A DNA stretch of 32,266 nt, from contig CALGHE010000043.1 in assembly GCA_937915765.1 (NCBI GenBank), positions 1 to 32,266 of the forward strand, in the 5' to 3' direction. The position numbers were made by a program, and so were the translations under genes. Shown one piece after another: positions 5,280 through 13,948 of this stretch. Numbering within the stretch: the first letter of the stretch is position 1; each line of letters opens with the position of its first letter. The notes under the pieces were generated by a model, which was not told the DNA's origin, did no database searches, and was given only the letters and a program-made list of their open reading frames with translations. The DNA is from an uncultured Bacteroidales bacterium. Lineage in GTDB: Bacteria; Bacteroidota; Bacteroidia; Bacteroidales; Paludibacteraceae.

Positions 5280-7847
5280 TTACTCCACCAGCAATTTCTT
5301 GCCATTCACCACATATACACCTCTTTCCACCGCAATCTCAAGTTTCATTCCGGCTTGCATATAAAGTCTTTTAACCATGCGGCCCTGAATGTCATTCACG
5401 TTTATCCACGCCCCTTTGTCTGTGCTCTCCACAATGATTTTTCCATCGTTGCTGTAGATGATAAGGGAGAGAAGTTCAATGTCGTCTATCTTTGTTTCTA
5501 TATCTTCTCCTGCCAACGCTTTAACCTCCTTGCGAGACAAAATTACCCAGCGTTGGTTGGAAGCCGAATTCTGATGGTCAAATCGAGTACCGGAGACATT
5601 GTTATTCGAAGTGGTCAGCGCACTTGGGCTGTTTGTTCCATTGTCGAATGTCAGCCAATAAGATTTTAGATTGAAGGCATTGGTAACCACATTTTGTCGT
5701 GAACCAAGCATTTGTATATTGAAGCTTTCACTATCAGTCAATTGAATCTTTGAGTTGTTGTGCGATAGAGCTTTGTCGGATTCCAAATTTTTAAACTCAT
5801 AGAGTTGTGTGGCAGGATTGAACCGTATCTGCCAAGCATACGAATTTTCCCTAAGAACGGTAACCCAATTACTCTTCTGCAATTGCAAATTATCTCCGTC
5901 CGATTTTAGCATTGAAAAGTCTGTGCCGTTCAAGTCATCAGCAGAGAGGATGTAGTAATATTCATTGTCGTCATGGATGAACGTGTATGCCGGCGAAGCG
6001 AATGCGCCCGACACCGGAGGAAGGTTGTCCTCGCCTAAAGACTGAACAATCAGCGCATTGGCATAATATAACATACGAGAGCCGTTGTCTTCATGTGCGC
6101 CGTTGATTCCGTAAGGCCAGAAGTGTGTTTTGTCGCCCTTCAAATGCGCATTGTTGTCATTTTCCAAGAATGCCAAAATACGGTCTGTTCGTTCTCCAAG
6201 CCAAAACCCTGTACTTGTATTTTCTCGGTATGTGCTGCTATTGTACCATGTCTCTGTTGTTCCGACACCAACCGCGTGAGCCATCTCGTGCTGAATTGTG
6301 CCTGTACGCTGATAACTCGCATTAGGTCCCACTCGCATCCAGCCGCCATAACTGCAATCTGCTGTTGGTGTGCTGGCACCGTAGTTTACAGTCATGTTGA
6401 TACCCTTGATGCTTGTAATGTTGTTCCAAATATCAACGGCATCTTTCACCGCAGAGTTTATTCGGTTGTTCTCTTCTGCCGAACCTCCGTTGTTATAGCT
6501 CCATGTTATTCCGCCCTTGGGTAGAGTGCAGATTTTTATTGTCTTTCCATAGCCCACCACATTTTGATTGGTTATGGCGTATGGACGGATATAGTAGAAT
6601 GTGGCAGGACTCAATCCCTCAATCACATATATGTCACCATTGTTGCTGAATGATTTGGTGGAGCGATTATCCTTTATCGTAGGGTTGTTTTTTGTTCCCC
6701 AGCAGAATCCCTTTTCTACAATTCCTTCTCCCGAAAAAGAGGCGCGACCGAAGGCCATTGTTGCGCCGCGAGCATGACGAGGGTCCGATGTTACAGTTGG
6801 AACCGGTCCGGAGGCATGACTTGTTCTGTAATAAAGCATCAACTCCTCCAATTCCAAGATGGTTTCGTTGACATCTGCAATAAGGAGAGATTCATTATCA
6901 TAAACCTGTTTGGCTTTATCCAATGCATTAGAGATTTCGGCATCTTCCAAGGCTGCCGGCTCTGCTTCAGCAATGAGTTCAGCAAGTTCAGCATACAGAG
7001 CAACAGAAGTTTCTGCACTCTCCATAGTTTTACGTAGATTGGAAACAATGGAGGAGAGTGTCTGAGATGAAGGAGAAGATAACCAAAGCTCAGCACTTTC
7101 CGTCGCACCCTTCAGATTTTCACGATGAGTGGCATTCATCCTTTGGGCTAACAATTCGTTTGCCGCCTCCACACGCTTCGACAATTCAGTGGCAAGATAA
7201 TCTGTCGATTCGTCCCCAATAATATATAGTTTCACGAAATCTGCTACCACCTTGGCAGAATTGGCAGACCCGTTTGCAACTGCTTTGAAGCCAATTTGTA
7301 TGCGTCCGGTAGTCTCCTCAGAAAGAGAGAATGAGACCTCATCCACAACCCATTGATTGAACGGGAAGGAGGAGATAGACGAAACCTTGCCGGAGCCATT
7401 CTTAGGAATCCACCCAAGCAGGCTGTAGCCATTATTGGAATTGCTGCCATTAAAAAAGGCGGTTTGAAGTTTGTAGTTTCCTGCCGGCAAAGTTATCTCT
7501 TGAAAAAACTTCATCTCTTGGTCCCAGCCGGTACTTAATGCAAGACAGCCGCCTTTTGAATTGTTGTATCCGGCAGAAGGTACACTTCCGGAGGTGTTGA
7601 AAGTCTTAGACGTGCCAAATTCATAGATTCCGCATACGGTATAATCCACACTGAAATCTTTGTTCCAACCATAGATTGGCAAAATCTCTTGCGCCACATT
7701 GCCATTGTCAGAGACAGTATAATCAAAGTGAGACTCGTCATCAAAACCTGCGTTTTGCAGATAAAGATCAGAGACATCCACATCTGCCAAGACGAGCGAC
7801 TTACATATAGTCAAAAAAGAGAACAATAATAAAAAACGTGTTTTCAT
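5280..7847 (-). CDS. Secreted multidomain protein with zinc-protease-like motif and T9SS-like tail
   Basis: An 855-residue protein. Residues 1-20 are a signal peptide. Residues 22-210 look like a carbohydrate-binding jelly-roll (LPAGNYKL, final strand ADFVKLYI). Residues 215-345 are helical, Ala/Glu-rich and FIVAR-like. Residues 348-445 form an FN3-like sandwich (FYYIRPYAI). Residues 446-610 contain QHEMAHAVGVGTTETW: His520, Glu521 and His524 fit HExxH, but the metzincin third His is absent. THFWPYGIN (His575) is a candidate third zinc ligand. Residues 620-775 look like a ricin-type beta-trefoil (ending NQRWVI). The last ~65 residues (NDIQGRMVKRLY, ending VYVVNGKKLLVE) resemble a T9SS sorting or DUF6383-type tail. 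It probably acts at the cell surface or outside on glycoprotein or polysaccharide material. Domain calls are by motif, and proteolytic activity is unproven. Confidence 0.75.
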   Translation of the reverse strand: MKTRFLLLFSFLTICKSLVLADVDVSDLYLQNAGFDDESHFDYTVSDNGNVAQEILPIYGWNKDFSVDYTVCGIYEFGTSKTFNTSGSVPSAGYNNSKGGCLALSTGWDQEMKFFQEITLPAGNYKLQTAFFNGSNSNNGYSLLGWIPKNGSGKVSSISSFPFNQWVVDEVSFSLSEETTGRIQIGFKAVANGSANSAKVVADFVKLYIIGDESTDYLATELSKRVEAANELLAQRMNATHRENLKGATESAELWLSSPSSQTLSSIVSNLRKTMESAETSVALYAELAELIAEAEPAALEDAEISNALDKAKQVYDNESLLIADVNETILELEELMLYYRTSHASGPVPTVTSDPRHARGATMAFGRASFSGEGIVEKGFCWGTKNNPTIKDNRSTKSFSNNGDIYVIEGLSPATFYYIRPYAITNQNVVGYGKTIKICTLPKGGITWSYNNGGSAEENNRINSAVKDAVDIWNNITSIKGINMTVNYGASTPTADCSYGGWMRVGPNASYQRTGTIQHEMAHAVGVGTTETWYNSSTYRENTSTGFWLGERTDRILAFLENDNNAHLKGDKTHFWPYGINGAHEDNGSRMLYYANALIVQSLGEDNLPPVSGAFASPAYTFIHDDNEYYYILSADDLNGTDFSMLKSDGDNLQLQKSNWVTVLRENSYAWQIRFNPATQLYEFKNLESDKALSHNNSKIQLTDSESFNIQMLGSRQNVVTNAFNLKSYWLTFDNGTNSPSALTTSNNNVSGTRFDHQNSASNQRWVILSRKEVKALAGEDIETKIDDIELLSLIIYSNDGKIIVESTDKGAWINVNDIQGRMVKRLYMQAGMKLEIAVERGVYVVNGKKLLVE

Positions 7848-7872
7848 GCTTAATTAGTTTCTGTTAAATAGG

Positions 7873-7880
7873 CAAATATA
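7873..7880 (-). promoter_or_regulatory. Possible -7 element of the 855-residue protein gene
   Basis: TATATTTG on the minus strand, about 26 bases before the ATG, matches TAnnTTTG. No good TTTG is found at the expected distance, so support is partial. Confidence 0.4.
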
Positions 7881-7949
7881 ATAAAATTATGATTAAATAG
7901 CTGTCTATCAAAACTTTTTTGTGCAGATTTTGAGTTGATAAAGCTTTTG

Positions 7950-7981
7950 TTTGCGATAGGAGCCTAATTTTTTTATCTTTG
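7950..7981 (+). promoter_or_regulatory. Promoter of the three-paralogue operon
   Basis: TTTG (7950-7953), a 20-base spacer and TATCTTTG (7974-7981) match the Bacteroidota consensus perfectly. The predicted start near 7988 gives a ~35-base leader. The downstream paralogues have no such element in their five-base gaps, so all three probably depend on this promoter. Confidence 0.75.
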
Positions 7982-8023
7982 TCACTTGGTTATATAAAAA
8001 TGTAGAATTAAACATTAAACATC

Positions 8024-9883
8024 ATGAAAAACATCCTTTCAACTATCTTGCTTTTATTGGCAACCCTGCAACTTTTTGCAGATGACGGCGGAACAAGTAA
8101 CTTCCGAGATTGGACCTACGGCAACATATACGTGAAAGAGCCGAACGATAAAATCGCCCTTAGGAAGGAGCTGATGGAGGTTGATACAGATTCGCTCAAA
8201 GCCACCTTCGTTTTTGAAAACACTACGGACGAGGATGTGGTGGTGGATTGCGCTTTTCCTATTCAGATTGTGTTGCAGTTTTATAGAGAGGAAGATACGG
8301 ACACAGTCAAGATTGAGACATACAATATGTCAGAGTTTCCAAGTACTCATTGGACGATTGCTTTGGGAGAAAAAATAGAATTGCTTGAAGATGAGGGTTT
8401 TATTTTTAAACTGCCAATTACGATAAGCGAGATGACTCAAAAGCTTGATAAAAAGTTAAAAAAATGGACGATGGCGGAGTACAAACAATATCTATCAGAC
8501 TTGAACTTATTGAGCGACACCATCCCTTTCAGCAAACAACCTTTTTACATGAAAGGTTGTGACATTGTGCAAGATGATGATATTGTACCGATAGAAAATG
8601 TGGCGATGCAGACGGAGGTGCGAGATGCTAAAATATTTGTAACGTTTCACTTTCACCACAAACTGACATTCCCGAAAAAGAAAGAGTCTTTGGTTGTGGT
8701 CTCTTATGATTTAGAATTATTAGAAGAAGTCTATAAAGGCCATTGTCGCTCCTTTGTATATGACATATCAACAGGAGGTACATGGAAAGATTCTATTGAG
8801 TCATTTATCGTAGTAACTCCATTCGAGATAGAGAGGAGCATTACAAATTTTGAAAAGATAGACTCTGAGGTTAATATATACTGCAAAAGAGGATACGAGC
8901 CGCAGCCGGAGGAACAGTTGAATTTTTCGTTATGTACAAACATAGAGTTTGAATACGTTATATTCCCTAAGAAGAGAAATTACAATTCTGAGATGTACGA
9001 TTTGAAAGTTTCAGCAGATATACTCGATTCGAATAATTTAAATGATGGAGATATTTTTACATATATATCAACAGAGGATTGGAGAAAATCATGGATTGAG
9101 TTTTCATTAAGAGAATATGTTGTAGGTCCGCTTGTTGTAAATGGATTATGTGCGGAGAAAGTTAATCAGAAAATATTTAAGAAAGAATTTGGCAATGATG
9201 ATTGGGGCGGACTGATTTTTGATATTCCTTGCGAAATAGAAGATACATTATGGAGAAAAGAGAATCGAGTAAAACAGATTACATTGACAAACACAAAAAC
9301 ATCGGAAAGTTTTTCGTTTAACTTGTCTGATGAATATACAGCCTTGGCATCTTCGAGAGGCTGGGAAACCTCTAATTGCGTGAAGTACTTGCAAGTGTTA
9401 GAGCCGGGAACATACCGAATGAACATAAAAGATATTTACAAAGTCAAGAGTGCAACAAGAACAGGTATAAGTGAAATGTGGTTTTTCCCGATTCCAAATC
9501 TGATAAAGTCTTTGCAAGAGGATTCAAAGAGCGAGAGTCCAATCTTTTATGATGTGATGAATGTCGTCAATGCCAATCTTACGAACAAGCCGTTCCGAGG
9601 AGACTTGGAGGACAAACCAAGGGATGAGTGGGATGTAGAGCAAATTGAAAAATATTTGAGGACTTTATCGGAAGATGATGATGCAAAAGAGAACTTTAGA
9701 GAAGAACATGTCGCTAACCCTACTTCATCAAACTGCAAAGATTCGATAGATGCTAATCAAACAATTGAGGTAAAGGGAGAATCTGCATATAATGCAAAAA
9801 TATTTATCACTATTGCATGTGTTCTTGCTTTGATTGTAGCTGTGACATTTATTGTATTGCGTAAGAAAAACATTAAAAAATAA
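8024..9883 (+). CDS. Paralogue 1: exported DUF4424-like/discoidin-like membrane-anchored protein
   Basis: A 619-residue protein. Signal peptide 1-19 (MKNILSTILLLLATLQLFA). Residues 20-270 form a beta-rich domain like DUF4424: IALRKELMEV and TFVFENTTDEDVVVDCAFP near the start, FHFHHKLTFPKKKESLVVVS (208-227), then YDISTGGTWKDSIESF (246-261). Residues about 325-490 resemble the discoidin-type NADase glycan-binding domain: LNDGDIFTYIS, a strand ending VVNG, ENRVKQITL and RTGISEMWFFP. A ~100-residue polar linker follows, then one helix (about 592-612) and a basic tail RKKNIKK, so the bulk should be periplasmic. It is the first of three genes with five-base gaps; residues 1-80 are identical to paralogue 2. 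Function unknown; carbohydrate binding is inferred from the fold-like motifs only. Confidence 0.8.
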   Translation: MKNILSTILLLLATLQLFADDGGTSNFRDWTYGNIYVKEPNDKIALRKELMEVDTDSLKATFVFENTTDEDVVVDCAFPIQIVLQFYREEDTDTVKIETYNMSEFPSTHWTIALGEKIELLEDEGFIFKLPITISEMTQKLDKKLKKWTMAEYKQYLSDLNLLSDTIPFSKQPFYMKGCDIVQDDDIVPIENVAMQTEVRDAKIFVTFHFHHKLTFPKKKESLVVVSYDLELLEEVYKGHCRSFVYDISTGGTWKDSIESFIVVTPFEIERSITNFEKIDSEVNIYCKRGYEPQPEEQLNFSLCTNIEFEYVIFPKKRNYNSEMYDLKVSADILDSNNLNDGDIFTYISTEDWRKSWIEFSLREYVVGPLVVNGLCAEKVNQKIFKKEFGNDDWGGLIFDIPCEIEDTLWRKENRVKQITLTNTKTSESFSFNLSDEYTALASSRGWETSNCVKYLQVLEPGTYRMNIKDIYKVKSATRTGISEMWFFPIPNLIKSLQEDSKSESPIFYDVMNVVNANLTNKPFRGDLEDKPRDEWDVEQIEKYLRTLSEDDDAKENFREEHVANPTSSNCKDSIDANQTIEVKGESAYNAKIFITIACVLALIVAVTFIVLRKKNIKK

Positions 9884-9888
9884 TCATC

Positions 9889-11865
9889 ATGAAAAACATC
9901 CTTTCAACCATCTTGCTTTTACTGGCAACCCTGCAGCTCTTTGCAGATGACGGCGGAACAAGTAACTTCCGAGATTGGACCTACGGCAACATATACGTGA
10001 AAGAGCCGAACGATAAAATCGCCCTTAGGAAGGAGCTGATGGAGGTTGATACAGATTCGCTCAAAGCCACCTTCGTTTTTGAAAACACTACGGACGAGGA
10101 TGTGGTGGTGGATTGCGCTTTCCCGATAGTATTTAAGACTTCTGCTCATTATCCTTCTGAGTGCTATTATTACCAAAAGGACGGAGGGGTTTATTATTAT
10201 GATATGTTTTACCGAGGGTTTAAAGATAAGCCTGAATTCGCTACCTTGTCGCCTCTGAATATGTTGATACTCGTGATGGGAAAGGCGTTGGAAGAGGAAG
10301 AGAGAAATGATGACAGAATAGGTATGTATAGTAGTATTTCTGTAACATTTCCAGAACTGAAAAGCAAGGTTGATGAAAAATTGAGAAAGTGGAGCTTTGA
10401 AGAGTATTCTAAATATCTTTCAGATTTAGAACTGTCTGCGAATGATTTGCCGGCCTTTGTTTTGAATGGATGCAATATAATTCAAGATGGAGAGGTTGTG
10501 CGGATTGAAAATGTGGGAATGGAAACAAAGATGGTGGAAGATGATAAAGAACAGTCGTTTGACTTGATTGTCACGTTGCATTTTCATCACAAATTGAAAT
10601 TTCCAAAAGGCAAAACATCACAGGTTGTGGTGTCTCATGACATAGAGTCGTTCAAACGGTGCGGTCCATCTACGTACGGGGTAGAATATGATTTCACCTA
10701 CAATATCTCCACCGGAGGAACTTGGAAAGGAGACATAGAGTCCTTTGTTGTCATGACACCGTTTAGCATGAAAAGTTCTTGCACGGATTTTTCTAATTTC
10801 GCAACATCGAACAATATCTACTACAAAAAAGATTACAAACCCAAGGAAGGCGAAGTGCTGAATTTTAATTTAGATGCGGTTGATATAAATTGGATAGATG
10901 GCAATGTTCGTGCTTGTTTCCCCAAAAAACGTAACGGCTTCAGTGTCAAGAACCTAAAAGCATCAGAAGATGTGGAAGATAAAGAGGCTTTATTTGACGG
11001 AGACATCTATACTTATGCTTCAATGAAGGATTGGAAGGATTCTTGGTTTGAATTTACTTTGGACAATTATGTTGTTGGACCGTTATGTGTAAATGGGCAA
11101 TGTTCCAACGTTATAAATGAATTGTTTTATGACCATCTGGTTTTTGATGGCAACATTTACATACCTAATATTATTGAATTTCAGGACAGTGCGTGGAATA
11201 ATGCCAACCGTATAAAGGAGGTCGTGTTTGTCAATTCTGAAACATCAAAAGAGACTGTTGTGTCGTTGACTGACGAGTACACAGCCTTGGCGTCGTTTGA
11301 TGGTTGGAATACTTCTCATAATGCGAAAAAAGCGCATTTGTTCTCGCCGGGTACTTACAGAATGAGAATCGATGAGGTTTACAAAGGGAATAAAGGTCAG
11401 AGAACCGCCCTTAGCGAAATGTGGTTTCTTCCTATTGACGCGGAATTGGTCAAGTTATTTGCAGATGATGCACGAAGCCAGAATCCTATTTTTCAGTCTG
11501 CCATAGAAAAATATTTCAGTTATGGTACGTTTAGGTGTGATTGGGGTGGGTATCATTATTCGTATGACAAATTGCCTGAGCAAGGAAGCAAGGAGAAGTT
11601 TTTTGCAGACAGCCTTTATAAATATAACTCAGACTTTCCTTACGAAGCTGTTTGTAATCAGCCATACGAAGAGGTTGTTTATAACTCTCAGCCAGAGGTT
11701 TCTTCAGAAAATGTAGAGACAAAGGAAACAGTCAATTCAGTTGAAGCAGAAAAGAAGACTGCAGAAAACAGTGTGTCTGTACCGTACGCCTTGCTTGCAG
11801 GAGCAGCGGTTGTGCTGGCAATAGTGACATTTATTGTATTACGTAAGAAAAACATTAAAAAATAA
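9889..11865 (+). CDS. Paralogue 2: exported DUF4424-like/discoidin-like membrane-anchored protein
   Basis: A 658-residue protein with the same order of parts as its neighbours. Signal peptide; DUF4424-like domain with LHFHHKLKFPKGKTSQVVVS and YNISTGGTWKGDIESF; discoidin/NADase-like domain with LFDGDIYTYAS, LCVNGQCS, NANRIKEVVF and RTALSEMWFLP. Then a variable linker with Tyr- and Glu-rich stretches, a helix (about 631-651) and the tail RKKNIKK. The first 80 residues equal those of paralogue 1 and the last 14 or so are identical, while the region just after residue 80 is unrelated in sequence and longer. Only TCATC separates it from the preceding stop codon. It is probably translated from the shared operon mRNA. 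Whether the three proteins form one surface complex or are alternatives is not visible. Confidence 0.8.
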   Translation: MKNILSTILLLLATLQLFADDGGTSNFRDWTYGNIYVKEPNDKIALRKELMEVDTDSLKATFVFENTTDEDVVVDCAFPIVFKTSAHYPSECYYYQKDGGVYYYDMFYRGFKDKPEFATLSPLNMLILVMGKALEEEERNDDRIGMYSSISVTFPELKSKVDEKLRKWSFEEYSKYLSDLELSANDLPAFVLNGCNIIQDGEVVRIENVGMETKMVEDDKEQSFDLIVTLHFHHKLKFPKGKTSQVVVSHDIESFKRCGPSTYGVEYDFTYNISTGGTWKGDIESFVVMTPFSMKSSCTDFSNFATSNNIYYKKDYKPKEGEVLNFNLDAVDINWIDGNVRACFPKKRNGFSVKNLKASEDVEDKEALFDGDIYTYASMKDWKDSWFEFTLDNYVVGPLCVNGQCSNVINELFYDHLVFDGNIYIPNIIEFQDSAWNNANRIKEVVFVNSETSKETVVSLTDEYTALASFDGWNTSHNAKKAHLFSPGTYRMRIDEVYKGNKGQRTALSEMWFLPIDAELVKLFADDARSQNPIFQSAIEKYFSYGTFRCDWGGYHYSYDKLPEQGSKEKFFADSLYKYNSDFPYEAVCNQPYEEVVYNSQPEVSSENVETKETVNSVEAEKKTAENSVSVPYALLAGAAVVLAIVTFIVLRKKNIKK

Positions 11866-11870
11866 TCATC

Positions 11871-13829
11871 ATGAAAAATATCTTTTCAACTATCTTGCTT
11901 TTATTGGCAACCCTGCAGCTCTTTGCTGATGACGGCGGAGTTAGAGATTACAATAGCTGGACTTATGGTAATATCTATGTGGAAGAGCCGAATGACAAAA
12001 TCGCCCTTAGGAAAGAACTGATGGAGGTGGATAAAGAATCGCTTAAAGCCACTTTCGTCTTTGAAAACACTACGGACGAAGATGTGGTGGTGGATTGCGC
12101 TTTCCCGATTGTGATTGATTTGAACTTTAATGTGAATAAAGATGGGTTCATCGAGAGTGAAAATCTTAATGCTGGCGACTCATATTTATGGAAAATGCTT
12201 ATCGGCAAGGGTTTGCGCGATTCGCATTATGAACATCAAGTTCTATACGAGGAGGCAAAGCAAATCTTGGACAAGAAATTGACGAAAATGACTTTTCCTG
12301 AATTTGAAAAATTAGGAAGTTCACTTGGTTGCGATATAGAGCAAGACGGGCAAACAGTGCTCATAGAAAACGTTGGAATAGAGACCAGCTTAGATAGTGC
12401 TTTGGTAGTGACTTTGCATTTTCATCATAAACTAAAATTCCCTAAAAACAAAGAGTCTTTAGTCGTAGTTTCTCATAGCATTAATTCTCTTCGTTGTGCA
12501 GAAGCTAATTATTATAGTTACCGTTTTCATTATGACATATCGACTGGCGGAACATGGAAAGGGCCTATTGAGTCGTTTATCGTCAAGACTGATTTTGACA
12601 TGAAAGGTACTCATGGGGGCTTTTCACTGGTCACATTAGGGGGTGACGGCCGTATATATATTCAAAAAAATTACAATCCACAAAAAGATGAGAGGTTGGT
12701 GTTTTCGCGTTCTGAAATTTTTCGCATGACGTTTCCGCACAAAGGAAGTTTGAACATTTCGCAAGAAAGGATTTTGTTGGAAAACATAGCGGCTTCTGAA
12801 GATGTCAAAAACTTACAGCACCTGACGGATTGCGACATTCTCACCAACATATCAACCGAAGATTGGGAAAACTCGTGGATTGATTTTACTTTGAAAGATT
12901 ATGCCTTAGGCCCTTTCATTGTGAACGGACGATGTGAAAACACACTGAACGAATTGTGGGCAGGTTTGTACTTCGGTTATGGAAAATGGGAGTATGATGG
13001 AGAACATGGAAATGACAGATATCCTTTTTTTGAATTTAGCGATTCTGTATGGAATAATAGTAACCGAGTGAAAATCGTAAGTCTGCAAAGCAAGGAAACT
13101 TCGGAGCAATGGAATCTGTCCTTACAAGATGGTTATGCGGCGCTTATCTCCTATGAGAATTGGTATAGTGCAAATTGTGTGAATAACGTAAGAATATTTT
13201 CACCAGGCAGATATAGAATGAAACTGAAAGATATTTATAAAGGCGACAAAGGAATAACAACGGGCTTGAGCGAAATGTGGTTTTATTCTGCAGGGACTAA
13301 CGTGCCACTTCTGTATGAAATGATAAGCAAAGACAAGGCTGACAAGCATCAAATATTTCAGAATGCATTAAAGACAAACAAGTATAGAAGATGCATAGGG
13401 TATAACTACAAATTGTATTCGCAATCAGATAGTATGTATATTGCAATGGATAGTTTTTGTAAAGATTTTATCAATCGCTATCCGAGCAAGACGATGATAA
13501 ATTTTGAAGAAAAGTTGGAGGAATTAAGTGGTCTTGCGACGATTATTAATAATTACGAGGAAAATTCTATTTCTGATAGTAATTATTATACCGAAGGGTT
13601 TTATGACACAGAGGTTGCACTTGACACTTTGAGCGCTGACATCACCGAAACGTATGAAGAACAGAAAGAAGTAGCCGAAAAAGAAGAGCCTGTAGCCGAA
13701 AAACAAGCTGAAGCTTCTGTCTCTGACACACAAAAAACAGGTGTATTTGCAGCTTTGATTGCGATGGTTGTGCTGATCGTTTGTGTTGTTGTGTGGGCAA
13801 TAAGGAGGCGTAAGCAAGGCAGAGGTTGA
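11871..13829 (+). CDS. Paralogue 3: exported DUF4424-like/discoidin-like membrane-anchored protein
   Basis: A 652-residue protein, last of the tandem set. The N-terminal 80 residues differ from the other two at about ten positions, six of them clustered just after the signal peptide (GGVRDYNSW instead of GGTSNFRDW). The DUF4424-like part shows LHFHHKLKFPKNKESLVVVS and YDISTGGTWKGPIESF. The discoidin/NADase-like part shows LTDCDILTNIS, IVNGRCENT, NSNRVKIVSL and TTGLSEMWF. The C-terminal linker carries repeats around KEEPVAEKQAE. Then comes a helix (about 623-643) with a different basic tail, RRRKQGRG. The lack of the shared RKKNIKK ending suggests this copy keeps the ancestral operon end, with the other tails copied between copies 1 and 2. 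A bidirectional terminator follows. Confidence 0.8.
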   Translation: MKNIFSTILLLLATLQLFADDGGVRDYNSWTYGNIYVEEPNDKIALRKELMEVDKESLKATFVFENTTDEDVVVDCAFPIVIDLNFNVNKDGFIESENLNAGDSYLWKMLIGKGLRDSHYEHQVLYEEAKQILDKKLTKMTFPEFEKLGSSLGCDIEQDGQTVLIENVGIETSLDSALVVTLHFHHKLKFPKNKESLVVVSHSINSLRCAEANYYSYRFHYDISTGGTWKGPIESFIVKTDFDMKGTHGGFSLVTLGGDGRIYIQKNYNPQKDERLVFSRSEIFRMTFPHKGSLNISQERILLENIAASEDVKNLQHLTDCDILTNISTEDWENSWIDFTLKDYALGPFIVNGRCENTLNELWAGLYFGYGKWEYDGEHGNDRYPFFEFSDSVWNNSNRVKIVSLQSKETSEQWNLSLQDGYAALISYENWYSANCVNNVRIFSPGRYRMKLKDIYKGDKGITTGLSEMWFYSAGTNVPLLYEMISKDKADKHQIFQNALKTNKYRRCIGYNYKLYSQSDSMYIAMDSFCKDFINRYPSKTMINFEEKLEELSGLATIINNYEENSISDSNYYTEGFYDTEVALDTLSADITETYEEQKEVAEKEEPVAEKQAEASVSDTQKTGVFAALIAMVVLIVCVVVWAIRRRKQGRG

Positions 13830-13898
13830 TGCCTTTACTTTTTTTGAATTTGAGGATGATTAAAGATTAAGGACTTTGCTAACAGCATACATAGGCAA

Positions 13899-13931
13899 AA
13901 AATAAGGGCGGAAACAGACCGCCCTTATTTT
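13899..13931. terminator. Bidirectional terminator between paralogue 3 and ackA
   Basis: AAAATAAGGGCGG (13899-13911) and CCGCCCTTATTTT (13919-13931) form a perfect stem with a seven-base loop. It has a T-run on the plus strand and, because of the A-run on the left, also on the minus strand. It serves the convergent paralogue operon and ackA. Confidence 0.85.
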
Positions 13932-13948
13932 TTTGTATTTGAGAAGAA

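Larger units (their letters stand above)
8024..12111 (+). repeat. Near-identical 5' segments shared by three tandem genes
   Basis: The first ~235 bases of each gene are repeated at 8024, 9889 and 11871. Copies 1 and 2 are identical without a gap from 8075 to 8256 (9940 to 10121), 182 bases, with only four synonymous changes before that. Identity ends abruptly at the codon for residue 79-80. The last ~40 bases of copies 1 and 2 plus the spacer are also nearly identical. Copy 3 is more diverged. Confidence 0.85.

Noticed and set aside
5280..7847. HEMAHAVGVGT as a metzincin protease
   Set aside because: The third His of HExxHxxGxxH is missing, so the standard metzincin label is not supported; a different zinc site is possible.
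8024..12111. Repeats at the gene starts as a possible mobile element or CRISPR
   Set aside because: The repeats are coding, in frame, ~1.9 kb apart and part of paralogous genes; no transposase, terminal inverted repeats or short regular spacers.
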